Assembly: GCA_039621445.1 (NCBI GenBank)
Contig: CP154954.1
Span: forward strand, 21,774,954-21,838,953
DNA: 64,000 bases
Direction of reading: 5' to 3'
Origin: Euglena gracilis
Lineage: Eukaryota; Euglenida; Euglenophyceae; Euglenales
The notes under the pieces are model-generated. The model was not told the DNA's origin. It worked only from the letters and a program-made list of their open reading frames with translations, and searched no databases. The position numbers and the translations under genes are program-made. Positions within the stretch are counted from its first letter, which is position 1. Each line of letters begins with the position of its first letter. Shown here piece after piece: positions 1-10,397 of the stretch.

Positions 1-754
1 TATCTGTTCGGTGGGGGGTGGGTCCAGCTGCGGTCTTCCAGCCCCCCCCCCCAGGCAAAGCGGTCAGGCTCCGGCCGGGGACGAATTTTTATAAAAATCT
101 GGTGAAGGCTGGGTTTCGGTTAAAAATAAGGCTGGGTCAAGACAATGTTTTTTTTTGTATTTTTGTATTTTTTTTCTGGAAGTTAGGCTGGTTTGTGCGA
201 GGTCAGGAGCTGTGGAGGGTCCTCGCCCCCCCCCCCCAGGCCGGTGGCCCGGGATCGGCCAGGTCTGCGTTTTTGGGTCAAAGTCAGGTTCCCCTTCCAC
301 CGTTTGCCCAGTTTTGGCTGGCTGCTACGGTTGGGGTTGGGGGCTGTGATTTTTTTTTTTACAGGTAGGCTGGCCAAGTCCAGGGGGGAAGGTTCGTTCT
401 CCTCGGGGGGGTTCCAACCCACAACAACAACGATGAAGAATTGAAGAATGGATTGATTGGCAGAAGAGTGGCACTTGAGGTCAGTGAATTCGGGTTGGGT
501 CGGGTCTTGTTCAGGTCCGTTGGGCTGGTTCGAGTTGGGCTGGCCAGCGGTTCAGGTTCAGGTGGGCTGGCCAGGGGGGGGGGGGGCTGACCAAGCCCGT
601 TTTGTCGACTTGAGTCGGGCAGGTTTTGTCACAGGCGTGTAAGCTCAAGTCAGTCGAGGTTGGTATGGGTGGTAGGGTTGGGGTTGGCTTTGGGGTCGTT
701 CGGGGTGTCGACGTGACGGTGTCTGTGAGGAGGCCCAGGGGTATGTGACATGTG
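1..754. other. Low-complexity region downstream of the gypsy pol stop
   Basis: This stretch lies beyond the minus-strand pol stop codon and is therefore probably the 3' untranslated or LTR side of the retroelement. It has repeated GGGCTGGCC/GGGCTGGTT-like words on the plus strand and several C or G runs. I could not delimit an LTR because no second copy is in the window. No gene is seen. Confidence 0.4.
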
Positions 755-1480
755 TCACTCCATCCCATCAAGCAACTGTCTCACATCCACGGCGAAGTCT
801 TGTTCTTTGCAGTATTGGAACACATCTTTGTTTGTTCGGAGTAAGAAGTGGTTCAGGGTTCCCACTGAGTATCAGATGGATCCCAGTTTTTCAACTGAAT
901 CAAAAATTGAAGTTTTCCGTCTTTTCTGCGGTGGTTCAGTACTTTTTCAACCTCCCACTCGTCCGGTCCGACCTCCAACTCCTGTGCCTTGCCCGACCAA
1001 AAGTTGAGGGGGACAGGGGTTGTGTTGTAGAGGTCCTTCGCGTGGGGTTTGAGTTGTGAGCGGTGGGCAGGTTGTCGGTTTCCCGGTCGAAGTTCCACCA
1101 CGTAGGAGTGCTTTCCCACTCGTTCCAACACCACTGCAGGTCCTTTCCACTTCGGTTCGAGTTTTTCGGCCCCAGGTTGTCTTTCGGGTTGATACCAGAC
1201 TTTCGAGCCGATTTTCAAGGCAGGTGGTTCTCTGCGTTTTTGGTTCACCGTTTCAGTCCGTTCACGCTGTTTTTCGTTCAGGACCAGACTCACCCTCTGG
1301 TCTTGTTCCTTCATCCTTTCCAAGAACGCTGTGGCCCCTTCCACTGCCCTTTGTGGTTGGTATGGTAATCCCGCCAACGGTCTGTGCCTGCCAAACACAA
1401 TTTCGTACCGTGGCAATCCCATTTCACCTGGGACGTCGTGTAGGGCACTCAAGGCGTTCGGTAGGAGTTCAACCCAGGGT
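755..1480 (-). pseudogene. Gypsy integrase C-terminus with chromodomain-like tail
   Basis: Minus-strand reading from about 1480 to 853 gives the integrase C-terminal region: a basic helix with LVLNEKQRERTETVN, then a small-barrel stretch with KIGSKVWYQPER and a WKGPAVVLERVGKHSYVV strand pattern. It ends in a chromodomain-like segment with EWEVEKVLNHR and LKNWDPSDTQWEP. A one-base frameshift near 855 moves the reading to a second frame, which ends FAVDVRQLLDGME and a TGA whose complement is at 755-757. Chromodomain tails in chromovirus-type gypsy elements are thought to steer integration to particular chromatin. Confidence 0.85.
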
Positions 1481-2074
1481 ACCCTTTTTCAGCAGCCAGT
1501 TTTGCAAGTTTTCGGAGGACTTGTTGACCTGCTACCTCAGCCCGTGCGTTGGCTTGGTGGTGGTATGCCTGCCCGTATGCCACACGGACCCCGTGGGCAG
1601 CGCACAGTGTATTCCACCAACCGGCTGTGAAATGGGAGCCCCGGTCGGAGTCCACCACCAAGGGTGTCCCAAAATTCCCTACTGTTTGTACATCTCCTTT
1701 CCGACCTTTTCTGCTGTGAGTCCCTTCGCCAGGTGGGGGGTTGCAACCAACCACCCACTTAGCCTGTCCACACACAACGCCAACGTGTCGTATTTCTTCC
1801 CTTCAAAGGTCTTTTCATGTAGTGAGAGCAAATCGATGGCAACACTGTCCGTCAGGTGTGCAGGAATCGGTTTCGGTTCAATGGGGCACTTGCATGGTAG
1901 GTGGCTGGGTTCTGTTGCTTTGCAGGTTTCACACACGGTCATAATTTTGCCTGTCAGTTTCTTTGCATCCCGGTGGTCCGCAAACGCAAACCACCTTCCC
2001 ATCTGGTCCCACAGTCGGGCTGACCCTGGGTGCCCGGCTGTTTTGTGATGTTCTCGAATTACGTTTCCAGTCAA
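1480..2074 (-). pseudogene. Gypsy integrase zinc finger and catalytic core
   Basis: The segment from 2074 downwards has an HHCC zinc finger: H-x4-H in REHHKTAGHPG and C-x2-C in TVCETCKA. The first core aspartate is in SVAIDLLSL (near 1834). After a frameshift near 1690 the second aspartate is in VVDSDRGSHF (near 1646) and the glutamate in ARAEVAGQQ (near 1537). The last two are 35 residues apart, the classic DX35E spacing of retroviral-type integrases. The catalytic residues are therefore intact but the reading frame is not. Confidence 0.88.
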
Positions 2075-2494
2075 TCCACTTGGTACACACAGGACACCGT
2101 TTTTTGTAGAGCCTGCCTTTGTCGAATCGGTACCCGTCAGGCCAGTTTTTCAACCCCGTTTCCTTCAGGTCCTTGAGCACAGGTCCCCACCTTGGGCCAC
2201 TTTCGTACTCGTTCTTCCAGTCCCTGTCCATCACCTCTTTCGGTTCCCCCTGTTGAAGCTCCGGGGCGTGCACTCCCCGTGATGGAGGTCCAACGGGTGT
2301 CCCCGTTGAGGATGACGCACCTTGCGCGTCCTGTTGTTTTGTTGAGTCTGTTGTTGTTAGGGGTTCCACAGGGTCCTCTTCCAGGGGTCTTCGCCTTGGT
2401 GGGTCTTACTCAGTGGATGGTCCCTCGGCCGTGTTTGGTTTTTCTGGGGTTTTTTTTTTGGTTGGTCTGGTCGGATCAGGTTTCCTGCCTCATC
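2075..2494 (-). pseudogene. Linker between RNase H and integrase of the gypsy pol
   Basis: The minus strand carries a hydrophilic, Pro/Gln/Thr-rich linker followed by a segment with DRDWKNEYESGPRWGPVL, the region that in related elements precedes the integrase zinc finger. An in-frame TAA lies near 2410. The upstream end joins an inverted block at 2495. Confidence 0.6.
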
Positions 2495-3073
2495 CGTGGT
2501 CTCGAGAGAAGGAGACCTACGCAGTTATCCTGGCCCTGCAACAATGGGCTTCCTGGATAGGAATGCAACCGGTACTGGTGTTGACGGACCACAAATCCAT
2601 TGAGGCATGTGCAACGGAGGCACTGGACACCCCCAGTGGACAAGCTGGACGTAGGGCTAGGTGGCACGAACTGCTTTCGCGTTTCGACATAACCGTAGCA
2701 TGCGTACCTGGCAAAGACAACACGGTCGCCGATGCCTTGAGTAGGTGGGCCTACCCCGCCTCACAGGCATTCGCCGACGTGAGTATCCACGGCAGTGAGG
2801 AGGACGACCGACTCATGAAAGACATCATCAAACAGGAGGTAAAGGAACAGAAAACTTGTATGGTGATCAACGTGGCAGACCTGACACAGGCACAAAAACA
2901 GCTTCGAGAACCCGTCACTGTGGCCGTCACAACAAGGGCGGGAGCCAAAACGGGTGAAGATTCCCCCACAGTGCCTGGTTCAACGGAAAAAGGTGACACC
3001 CGTCAAAAAAATTCAAAAACACCTCAAAAACCTGCAAAACCGACAAAGAAATGGGTTGTGATAGGAGACCACG
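2495..3073 (+). pseudogene. Inverted block carrying the gypsy RNase H
   Basis: On the plus strand, opposite to the rest of the element, the sequence encodes the second half of RNase H: REKETYAVILAL, VLVLTDHKSIEA, LDTPSGQAGRRARWHE and PGKDNTVADALSRW, followed by a charged linker with VTTRAGAKTGED. The Asp in LTDHKS and in TVADALSR are the later catalytic positions of the family. The block is bounded by a 9-bp inverted repeat, CGTGGTCTC at 2495-2503 and its complement at 3065-3073, so turning it over would put it in line with the flanking minus-strand RNase H start. Real inversion and assembly artefact are both possible. Confidence 0.85.
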
Positions 3074-3457
3074 AGCGAACCTGCCCAGGTGTCAGTTTTC
3101 GTGAACAGAAAGCTACAGGTACTGTTTTTTTGGTCATGGCTGTTGTCGGGTCTGGTTTTTCTGCAGTGTCCTCCGCAAGTTGTTCCAGAGCCGCACCTAC
3201 GGCTCTGCCACTTGCATCCACCCTGAGTATGAACGGTTTGTCTGGGTTCACCGTTTGCAGTTTTCAGGCTTCCCAGCAGTTTTTATTTGATGGTCTGGAA
3301 GGCTGTTCTTTCCTTTTCACCGAAAAGCACAGGTGTCAGGCTTCCTTTCTTTCCTTGTCCCTTTTTCACTTTCAGTTTTTCCATTAGGTCTGCAGCCAAT
3401 TCCGCGTACCCTGGGACATATGAGGCATAGTAGTCTGTGAATCACAGGAATGCCCGC
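3074..3457 (-). pseudogene. Gypsy RT connection and start of RNase H
   Basis: The minus strand has the RT thumb/connection motif FTDYYASYVPGYAELA (near 3385-3440, just after an in-frame stop) and then the RNase H start PFILRVDASGRAVGAALEQ (near 3190-3245) and PVAFCSRKLTPGQVRSWS, ending at the inversion boundary. A frameshift separates the two near 3250. The palm and fingers of RT are absent; the match ends at the gap. Confidence 0.85.
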
Positions 3458-3458
3458 A

Positions 3459-3471
3459 NNNNNNNNNNNNN
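3459..3471. other. Assembly gap (13 N)
   Basis: Thirteen undetermined bases. The gypsy homology stops exactly here, so the true 5' portion of the element may have been lost in assembly rather than in evolution. Confidence 0.99.
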
Positions 3472-3776
3472 TGCAACGTCAAATTGAAATGATTGGGATA
3501 TTTTTGACCATGCACGTCAAAGTCGCAATTGAAGACAAGCAGGAATTCACCCACGAAGGTGATGTGTGAGCGCGTTCCGCTGGTTAATGACACAGAGTGG
3601 GAACGTTATATCACTCTGCTTTCCCAACAACCTCCACCATCTTCCACAGCTGGTCACATCAGCTTGTGGATGTCACAAACTTACCATTCCTTTGTTGGTT
3701 TGGAATGAAATGTGGGGTGGTTGTGCATCTCTTGCCAAAGTGGGGTCAGCCATTCTTTTGGAACGTGTGGCAGAAT
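3472..3776. other. Unassigned sequence
   Basis: No gene or retroelement similarity is seen between the gap and the next mobile element. Confidence 0.5.
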
Positions 3777-4066
3777 CAGGCTTCTTTTTAAGTCACCTGA
3801 CCCCCCCCCCCCCCGGGGGAGGGGAGGTGGGAGGGGGGGTGCGGGCCCGCCCCCCCCCCCCGGGGGGGGGGGGGGGGTCCCGCGCCGGAGGCGCTGGGTA
3901 TACCTTTGCGCAGCGCCGAAAATTTTTTGAAAATTGCCTTTAACGGGCCCGATTTTGGGGGGGTCCCCGCCCCCCCCCCCCCCCCCCCGGGGGGGCCCCG
4001 CGCCACCCTGGGTGGGTGGGGGGGGACCCCCCCCCTCCCCCCCCGGGGGTCTTAAAAAGAAGCCTG
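3777..4066. mobile_element. Inverted-repeat element, CAGGCTTC family, copy 1
   Basis: A 290-bp non-autonomous element. Ends are CAGGCTTCTTTTTAAG and, inverted, CTTAAAAAGAAGCCTG. A perfect 8-bp target duplication GGCAGAAT lies at 3769-3776 and 4067-4074. The interior is C runs followed by G runs, with a GCGCAGCGCC hairpin near 3910 and the words GAAAATTGCCTTTAACGGGCCCGATTTT, shortened here to GAAAATTGCC and CGGGCCCGA, that recur in the copies at 10.1-10.7 kb. CAG-type ends with 8-bp duplications are typical of hAT-superfamily transposons. Confidence 0.9.
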
Positions 4067-4675
4067 GGCAGAATCACCGCTGGTGAGAAGGGGGCCATTG
4101 TGGTTCCAACATTTGGGTCGTGAGCAACGGTTTGGTTCCGCATCGCTGATTTCCCCACGCTTGCACCCGTTGCCTTGGCCCATCTGCAGGCCCCACGTTC
4201 ATCTGCTCAAATAGAGCGATATTTCTCACTGCTCGGTCACACAAAAGGCTGGTACGAATGAGGATGCAAATGATTGAATTTTTCGATACCGTCAAAAATT
4301 GTTTTTCATACCAGCTTTTTTGCCATTCAAACATCGGATCGTTTGAATATGTCTGATACGACGCTCACCTCTTTAGCCTTTATTTACATGAACAAGAGCT
4401 TGTATGACATCTCTGCGTGAAGAGCCGCACATTGACCTTTGCATTTTTGTTTTGTGCTCTGATGGCTCAGCTTATGGGGCACTTCCTTTTGATCTTGGCG
4501 AGACAATTCAGAAAATCATTGCATCCCTTCACATTTTTTTCTGTGACGGATACCCCCACCTATGGCCGACTATTTGCCGACCAGGGCCGACCAGGGCCGA
4601 CCAGAGCACCAAAATGGGATAGGTGCCCGTTCCCGTGTCGCCCCAGCCAACCCCAGCCAGCCCCGCTGCCCCCAG
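4067..4675. other. Noncoding stretch upstream of the PP2C-like exon
   Basis: AT-richer sequence ending in a short tandem CGACCAGGGC repeat (4576-4607) and a C-rich tract that serves as a plausible splice acceptor at 4674-4675. No convincing exon is seen. Confidence 0.5.
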
Positions 4676-4921
4676 GACCTGAAGGAGCTGAAGGACAGCG
4701 GCAAGGACGGCTCCTTCGGCCACAAGCCGCCCCTCCTCCCCGTCGAGCAGCAGTCGGACTACCTCCTCATCGAGGACCCCCTCGTGGTCGCCCACGCGCT
4801 GCTGATGGAGGCCGCCGCCCGCTCCTGCGGCGAGAACGTGTCGGTAGTGCTGCTGTGCTTCGCCGGGGCTCCCAGGCCCCTCCAGAGCTCCAAGTTCAGG
4901 AGGGGTTGGTTTGGGCCCAAT
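4676..4921 (+). CDS. Probable PP2C-type protein phosphatase, C-terminal exon
   Basis: This GC-rich exon (82 codons, phase 0 at both ends) starts after the acceptor CTGCCCCCAG and can end at the donor GTAGGT at 4922. It encodes DLKELKDSGKDG, then VEQQSDYLLIEDPLVVAHAL and LLMEAAARSCGENVSVVLLC. The last part matches the C-terminal motif of metal-dependent PP2C phosphatases, where a helix (A..L..EA..RGS) precedes DNVSVVVV; here the usual Asp is Glu (ENVSVV). In PP2C enzymes that Asp binds a catalytic metal, so the change is worth noting. Upstream catalytic exons are not visible in the window, so the assignment rests on one motif. The exact 3' boundary is uncertain. Confidence 0.55.
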
Positions 4922-5206
4922 GTAGGTATGGTTTTCTGGCATGTGTGTGTGTGTGTGTGTGCATGTCTGTTTTCTGTGTCTGTTTATGCGTGGGTGGCTC
5001 GGTGGGTGGGTGGGTTGACGTAGCTGTGAGTGTGCGTGTGGGTGTGGGTGTGGGTGTGCACGTGTTTGCAACAGCGTCCAATGCACTGTCTTGTTGAAGA
5101 GGGTTCTGCCTCCATCCAGCGATGCCCCACAGGCACCGTGATCCTGCATGACACTGACCTCCCCCTCCAAGCCAGCAAGGCAAACAGAAAAGGGCGAGCC
5201 ACACAT
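4922..5206. other. TG-rich sequence after the PP2C-like exon
   Basis: Contains imperfect TG and GTGGGTGTG repeats (about 4940-5070) and then unassigned sequence up to the next element. Probably intron. Confidence 0.5.
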
Positions 5207-5684
5207 CATACATCTCTCTAAGGTTTTGCGAACCCCCTCCGGGGGGGGGCGGCTGCAGCCAGCCCCGATTTGGGCCCAGCCCAGCCGCAGCAGCACCCCC
5301 CCCCCCCCGGGGAGGGGGGTGCTGCTAGCCCTGCTAGCCAGCCCCTTTTTGGGGGGTCCAGCCCAAAATTTTTCGGCGCAAAGCGCCGAAATTTTTTGGA
5401 AAATTGTGTTCAAAAGTGGCCAAAAATGGGGTTTGGGGGGCGTTTGGGGCATTTTTGGGGGGTTTCAGATGCATCATTTTTTCAAAACTGTGCCTTGCAG
5501 GTCATTTTTGGGCATTTTTCCGATTTCAGTCCAGCTCGCCCCGGTTCGGGTCCAGCCGGGGTCCAGCCCCCCCCCCCCCCCCCCCCGGGGGGGGGCGGGC
5601 TAGCCAGCCCAAATTTCTAGCCAGCCCAAATTTCTAGCCCTAGCCCAGCAACCCCCCCCCCCGGGGTCCTTAAAGAGATGTATG
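5207..5684. mobile_element. Inverted-repeat element, CATACATCTCT ends
   Basis: A 478-bp element with ends CATACATCTCTCTAAGG and the inverted CCTTAAAGAGATGTATG. A perfect 8-bp target duplication CCACACAT flanks it (5199-5206 and 5685-5692). Inside are C/G-run hairpins, the hairpin TTCGGCGCAAAGCGCCGAA at 5372-5390, and repeated AGCCAGCCCAAATTT words shared with 24.1, 25.9 and 45.1 kb. Same size of duplication and same central hairpin as the CAGG-ended families, although the termini are CAT...ATG. Confidence 0.88.
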
Positions 5685-5810
5685 CCACACATTTCCTGTC
5701 CCTGAGGATTGCAAATGCCGTCAACCTCCCCAGCCAATACTCTCTTTCATTTCCGATCCCAGCCCATGACCACCGTCCCCAGGGCAGAACGGGAATTGGC
5801 CAAACAGCCA

Positions 5811-5980
5811 GGGTGGTGGGGGGGGGTCGACCACCCCCACCACCTCCTGTAACTCCGGGAGCACCAATTGTCGGCCCCAGAATATTTTCCCGGCGCCTTT
5901 GGCGCCGGGTGGATTTGTTAAAAAAAATCTGTGAAAATGCTGTGGTGGGTGGGGGGTCGACTCCCCCCACCAGGCCTTCC
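5811..5980. repeat. GGTGGTGGGG/CCCCACCA inverted-repeat element
   Basis: Ends are CAGGGTGGTGGGGG and the inverted CCCCCCACCAGG, with TCGAC next to each arm and the hairpin CCGGCGCCTTTGGCGCCGG in the middle near 5889. A related shorter copy lies at 49837-49937. No clear target duplication was found. Confidence 0.6.
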
Positions 5981-6340
5981 CGTTCTGCCCTGACCGTCCC
6001 TGATCCGCCCCCTCCGCCGTTCGACCTAGCTCGCACATCCAACGTATTGCCCGCTGTCCCTCCTCTCCAGTGGCCCCGTGGCTCCTCCACCGCCTCCCGG
6101 GCCACGGGTGGGTGAGGCGCCTCCACAAGGCTGACCCATCCCCACCTCCCGCTCGGACATCGCCACCCTTGCCCCCGACTCCTGCGATCGGCCTCCCCCT
6201 CTGCTCACCCGGTCCCCTCCGCCCATCTCCCAGCGATCGTTTCTTTCCCTCCCCTCCCTGCCAAGTTCAGCTTCGTTTGTGGGTCACAGTGCCCCCGATT
6301 CTCACCCGTTTGGGAGCACTTGACAGGACTGCATTGCCTC
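5981..6340. other. GC-rich, Pro-coding-like stretch without a clear gene
   Basis: Base composition resembles the exons of this window and open frames exist on both strands, but no motif, start or splice pair is convincing. Left unassigned. Confidence 0.3.
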
Positions 6341-9149
6341 ACCCTCTGCGGAAGCTCCCATCGCCCAGAGTGGTGTCTTTTTTGTCTTTCTTTGTGTGTG
6401 AGCTCATTAGTTTCTGTTCATGGAAGTGACTTTGTGGCGGCAACACAGGGAGGGATGGTCCAACCAGATGTCTTTAGAACGCAGAAGACTGGGAAAGGGG
6501 GTGGGCAGGGCCAGGGCCAGACACCCCTGGGGGTTCCGGCGTGAGGGATCGGAAAATGTATGGGGAAATTTTTCACTCGGCCCAGCTTTTTGGACTGTCC
6601 CCCTTATGGAGTTATGGAGTTTCCAACGGGTGGTGTCCACCCCCCTTTTGCCAAAATTTTTGTCAGCGAGTTAATTTTGTCAGCCCTTAGAGGGTTTCAC
6701 CACCCAAAGCCCACAACAAACTTTTGTTGTGTTTGATTGTGTGGGCAGCTTTGCCAGCGCATTCTTTCGAAAAATGCCATGGGCTGATACAGGGGGGGTT
6801 TCTGGGGGGTTTCAAACTTCCTCCCACATTGTGAATTGCCAAACTTCTCTCTGAACCAAAATGGGCTTTTTTTGTCCTCAGCAAAACCCATTTTTTTCAT
6901 GCAGTTCTGGCTAAATTCACACCCCTGTGGACTGTGGAGAGCCAACAATGTCCAACAAACTCTGGGTCTTTTACGCAATTCCTCTGGGGAGTGCTTTCCA
7001 AAGGCACAGGGCATTGGCCTAATTTCTTTAGACTCCCCAAAACTGGCATTACGTTGAACATTCACATTCCAACGCTTTTTGAAAGGCGCCAAATGAGAAG
7101 AGAACCTCAGGGTATTGAAACCAGGTAACAACAAAGATATGCTATACAGAATGCAGAGTCGTAAGACCCATGGTTCTCGGACCCTCTGGAGGTAGTTCAA
7201 ATGGGCCCAACTGCTTGGTTGGTTTTGCCTGAATTACGGCCGCCAAAAACAACATTGGGCACCGTTTGGCGAGCAGGACAATTCATCCACAGAGGGACCG
7301 ACGACCATGTGGTGGGCAACCTCCTGGTGTGAAGATATGGTCCTCTGGTCCAAAGCACCCCGACTGCCCATTCCACACAAATGATCGAGTTCTGCACATC
7401 AAGCACACTGCTTGATCAAAACAATGCATACTCCTCTGCATCGGACCCCATCTCAACACACACCCACACAGACACACACACACACTCACACAAACACACA
7501 CGCCCGCACACCCACCCTTGCGTATTAGCAAGAGGACATTGTCAGCGATCACAAGTGAAATTGGATGAACGCAGGAAGGGCAGGGTGGTCCTTAAAAAAA
7601 ACTTCCCATCCCAGCACATTCAATGAGAAATTCATAGGAAAAATGGACGAAAAAATGGCCATATTTTGACAAAAATGGGTCCACTTTGGGGAAAAAAGTG
7701 AATTCTGGCATCCTTGTACCATCGCCCATCCGACCAAGATGTCAAAAAATGTGTTTTTGACTTTAAAATGGTTCCTTCCCCCCGTTCGATCTCCGGATCG
7801 GTCCTCGGCCGTTCCTTGGCCTAAGGGCGGTCTTTAAGGAGCGGTCCTTCAGGAAAAAAAAACTTCCCGCATGGGGGGGGAATGCAACATGGACCCTCAA
7901 GAAACACGGCGCAAACAAACACAAAAAAAACAACGCAAAAAAACAACAACGCAAAAACACACAAAAAAACACTTAAAAAAACACTAAAAAAACGCAAATA
8001 ACATGGAAAATCCTACAGGAGCTCCCCCGGGATGCACACTTTTCCACTGAGAGGACTTAGAAAATTTTTTAGGCTCTGTCAGGGAAATTATCCATTTTTG
8101 CATTAAAATAAGCATTAGAAAATTTTTCGGTTTTGTCAGGTAAATTTTTCCATCTTTGCATAAAAGTAAGCATTTTGATGACCAAAAATGCAAAATGACA
8201 AAAAATTGGCAAACGTTTGGTCTCGGGGGAAAATGCCAAAAATTCAATCCTCAGAAAAAATCCAAAAATCGCTGGGGAAAAAAGCACAAACAAAACACAA
8301 GAAAACGCAACAAAAGGGGATAACCCGCAAATTTTGCCAAATCGAGAAACACAGAAAAAAAACAAAAAAAACAAATTTGCTTCCCCCCCCCCCCGCTTCC
8401 CGTCTCTCTCATGGACCGCCCCGAGGAAGGGTCAAAACCCAGGACCAAGAACACTTATGTTGTTGACACTATCTGTCCACACAAATGGGCTGTTTGAAAA
8501 AAGGGCGCTGTGCAGAATATTTTGGGCTTTTTTTTATTTTACTCACAACTCAACCAACTCCCTCTTCAAATCACAGCAAGGCACCGTTCACGTCACACAA
8601 CGAGTTCAACTCAGTTGGCCAACGCCTCGAAAATGGGGGGGGGGCAATCTGTCCACATATACATTTCATTCAATTTCAACTCATTTAGAAAAATCCTCTC
8701 AAAATGGCCAAAAACACCTTCAGCATGGTGTCACAGGAACAACGCCGACCCTGGCGTTTTTTTTTAGGATAGGCTCACAGATTGCTCGGGGGTTCATAGC
8801 TGTTGCTCAGTGGATGCATGGGAAGCTCCATTGGTTTTGTCCCCTCCTCAGACGCCGGTCACTCTGCGACATGCTGTCCCACGATGCCCCACCCCCAGTG
8901 CTGCCCAGTCCAGCCAACGTCTGGGTGCAGTGGAAGGGTCCCAAGGCAGCCAAGACTGCACCCAGGCCGTACCTAAGACACGAGTGCATCTGCAGAAGGA
9001 TCAGAACACCCTTCCTTTGCATGTGTACATTTCTTTGCACACATGATATTTGTGTGTAGCACGTATGCATATAATAAATAAATATCCATATGTGTAGGTG
9101 TGTATGTGTATTTATGTTGATTTGTATGTTATGCATATGTTATATATAT
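6341..9149. other. Intergenic or intronic DNA
   Basis: No gene recognised. It holds a CA-rich microsatellite (about 7457-7510), inverted GGTCCTT words near 7800-7860, A-rich stretches with AAAACACAAAAA words (7910-8000), and a C run near 8380. A GC-richer patch at 8870-9000 has open frames on both strands but no decisive coding evidence. Confidence 0.5.
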
Positions 9150-9361
9150 ACATACATACATACATACATACATACATACATACATACATACATACATACA
9201 TACATACATACATACATACATACATACATACATACATACATACATACATACATACATACATACATACATACATACATACATACATACATACATACATACA
9301 TACATACATACATACATACATACATACATACATACATACATACATACATACATACATACAT
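9150..9361. repeat. ACAT tetranucleotide microsatellite
   Basis: About 53 near-perfect tandem units of ACAT. The same motif builds the arrays at 32.7 kb and 59.3-61.6 kb. Confidence 0.98.
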
Positions 9362-9364
9362 GAC

Positions 9365-10131
9365 ATATAGCATGATGTAATATAACATTTGTATGAACAT
9401 GCACATACAATTCTGTTGAGAATATTCGATGGCATGGGTTCTATTCTTCTTCAGAATCTGAATAACCCAAAGTCTCCCATAAATGCTCCGAAAGGAATCT
9501 ATCCAACTAAAAACGTTATCATCTGCATTGAATATATCATAAATGTCGCATTACGACGAGGCCTTATAAAAAGAAATATCTCCTTAAAGCCCCAAGCTAT
9601 CCACCCAAGCCCAAAAGTGCTTCTGAAAAAAACATTGTTGTTCGTAAAAAATGCATTGAATTCCATTATAAAAAACTTCTAACATTCTCCGCAGAGAGAG
9701 CTTATAAACTATCTTCCATTAAGAGAGTGCCAGTTTCTTTAAGACATTTCGGTGCTTTTAAAGCTTTTAGTCTGTTGAATTGTTTTTCAATGGCTTGGTA
9801 ATGAAAACCCCATCCAACCTTACCAAGCTTCCTCAAAGCATTTGTTACAGCAATACAGTGTTTCTCATCGTTGTCCACATAGGTTACCTTGGAACTTTGA
9901 AAGAAAGAAATGCGATAATAGAGTTGCTGGTTCCTCACCTTTATCACCTAAATCTGTGAACATGGCAGAGTTTTTATGGGCAGGTTGGAAATTTGTAAGT
10001 GTCGGGCAGCTTGGAGAGTGTATGGATTGAGAATGAAGAAGTTTGGAACCTATCTCTCCAGTGACAGGATCGAAGCATTTCCCAAAAATTAGGATCATTA
10101 CCCTGCTTTGAGGTTAAGATTAAAGCGGCAA
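9365..10131 (-). other. AT-rich island with broken minus-strand coding-like frames
   Basis: This block lacks the C/G runs of its surroundings. Minus-strand frames include an 82-residue open frame at 9702-9947 (with VTYVDNDEKHCIAVTNALR and FHYQAIEKQFNRLKALK, then a stop) and an overlapping one at 9865-10098. The alternation of frames suggests a decayed coding sequence with frameshifts. I do not recognise the protein. The end coincides with the target site of the next element. Confidence 0.35.
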
Positions 10132-10139
10132 CCTGATGA

Positions 10140-10391
10140 CAGGCTTCTTTTTAAGTCAGAAGACTCCGGAGGGGGGGGGGTGGGTGGTTCCGGGCCGGAC
10201 CCCCCCCCACAGGGGGGGTCCCGCACTGGAGGTGTCGGGTATAACCTTTCGGCGCGAAGCGCCGAAAACTTTTGAAAATTGCCTAACGGGCCCGATTTTT
10301 GGGGTGGTCCCCCCGGGGGGGGTCCCGCACCACCCTGGGTGGGTGGGGGGGTACCCCCCCTCCCCCCACGGGGGTCTTAAAAAGAAGCCTG
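10140..10391. mobile_element. Inverted-repeat element, CAGGCTTC family, copy 2
   Basis: A 252-bp copy with ends CAGGCTTCTTTTTAAG and CTTAAAAAGAAGCCTG and the hairpin TTCGGCGCGAAGCGCCGAA at 10249-10267. Its target duplication is CCTGATGA on the left (10132-10139). The right copy, CCTGACGA at 10706-10713 (7 of 8 matching), lies beyond the next element because that one inserted later. Confidence 0.88.
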
Positions 10392-10397
10392 CCTGAC

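Larger units (their letters stand above)
755..3457 (-). pseudogene. Ty3/gypsy retrotransposon pol, 3' part, degenerate
   Basis: The minus strand encodes, in retrotransposon order, the end of reverse transcriptase, RNase H, an integrase zinc finger, the integrase core and an integrase C-terminus with a chromodomain-like tail. This order is that of Ty3/gypsy elements. The copy is dead: it has frameshifts near 1480, 1690 and 855, in-frame stops, and a central block (about 2495-3073) that lies in the opposite orientation. The 5' part (gag, protease, most of RT) is missing and the homology stops at an assembly gap (3459-3471). Wording of the RNase H region resembles gypsy elements of microalgae and dinoflagellates as I remember them; this was not searched. 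Confidence 0.9.

Noticed and set aside
4404-4622. A frame with VLCSDGS as an upstream PP2C exon
   Set aside because: Only the words resemble the PP2C S-D-G motif; composition is unlike the exons here and no splice sites fit.
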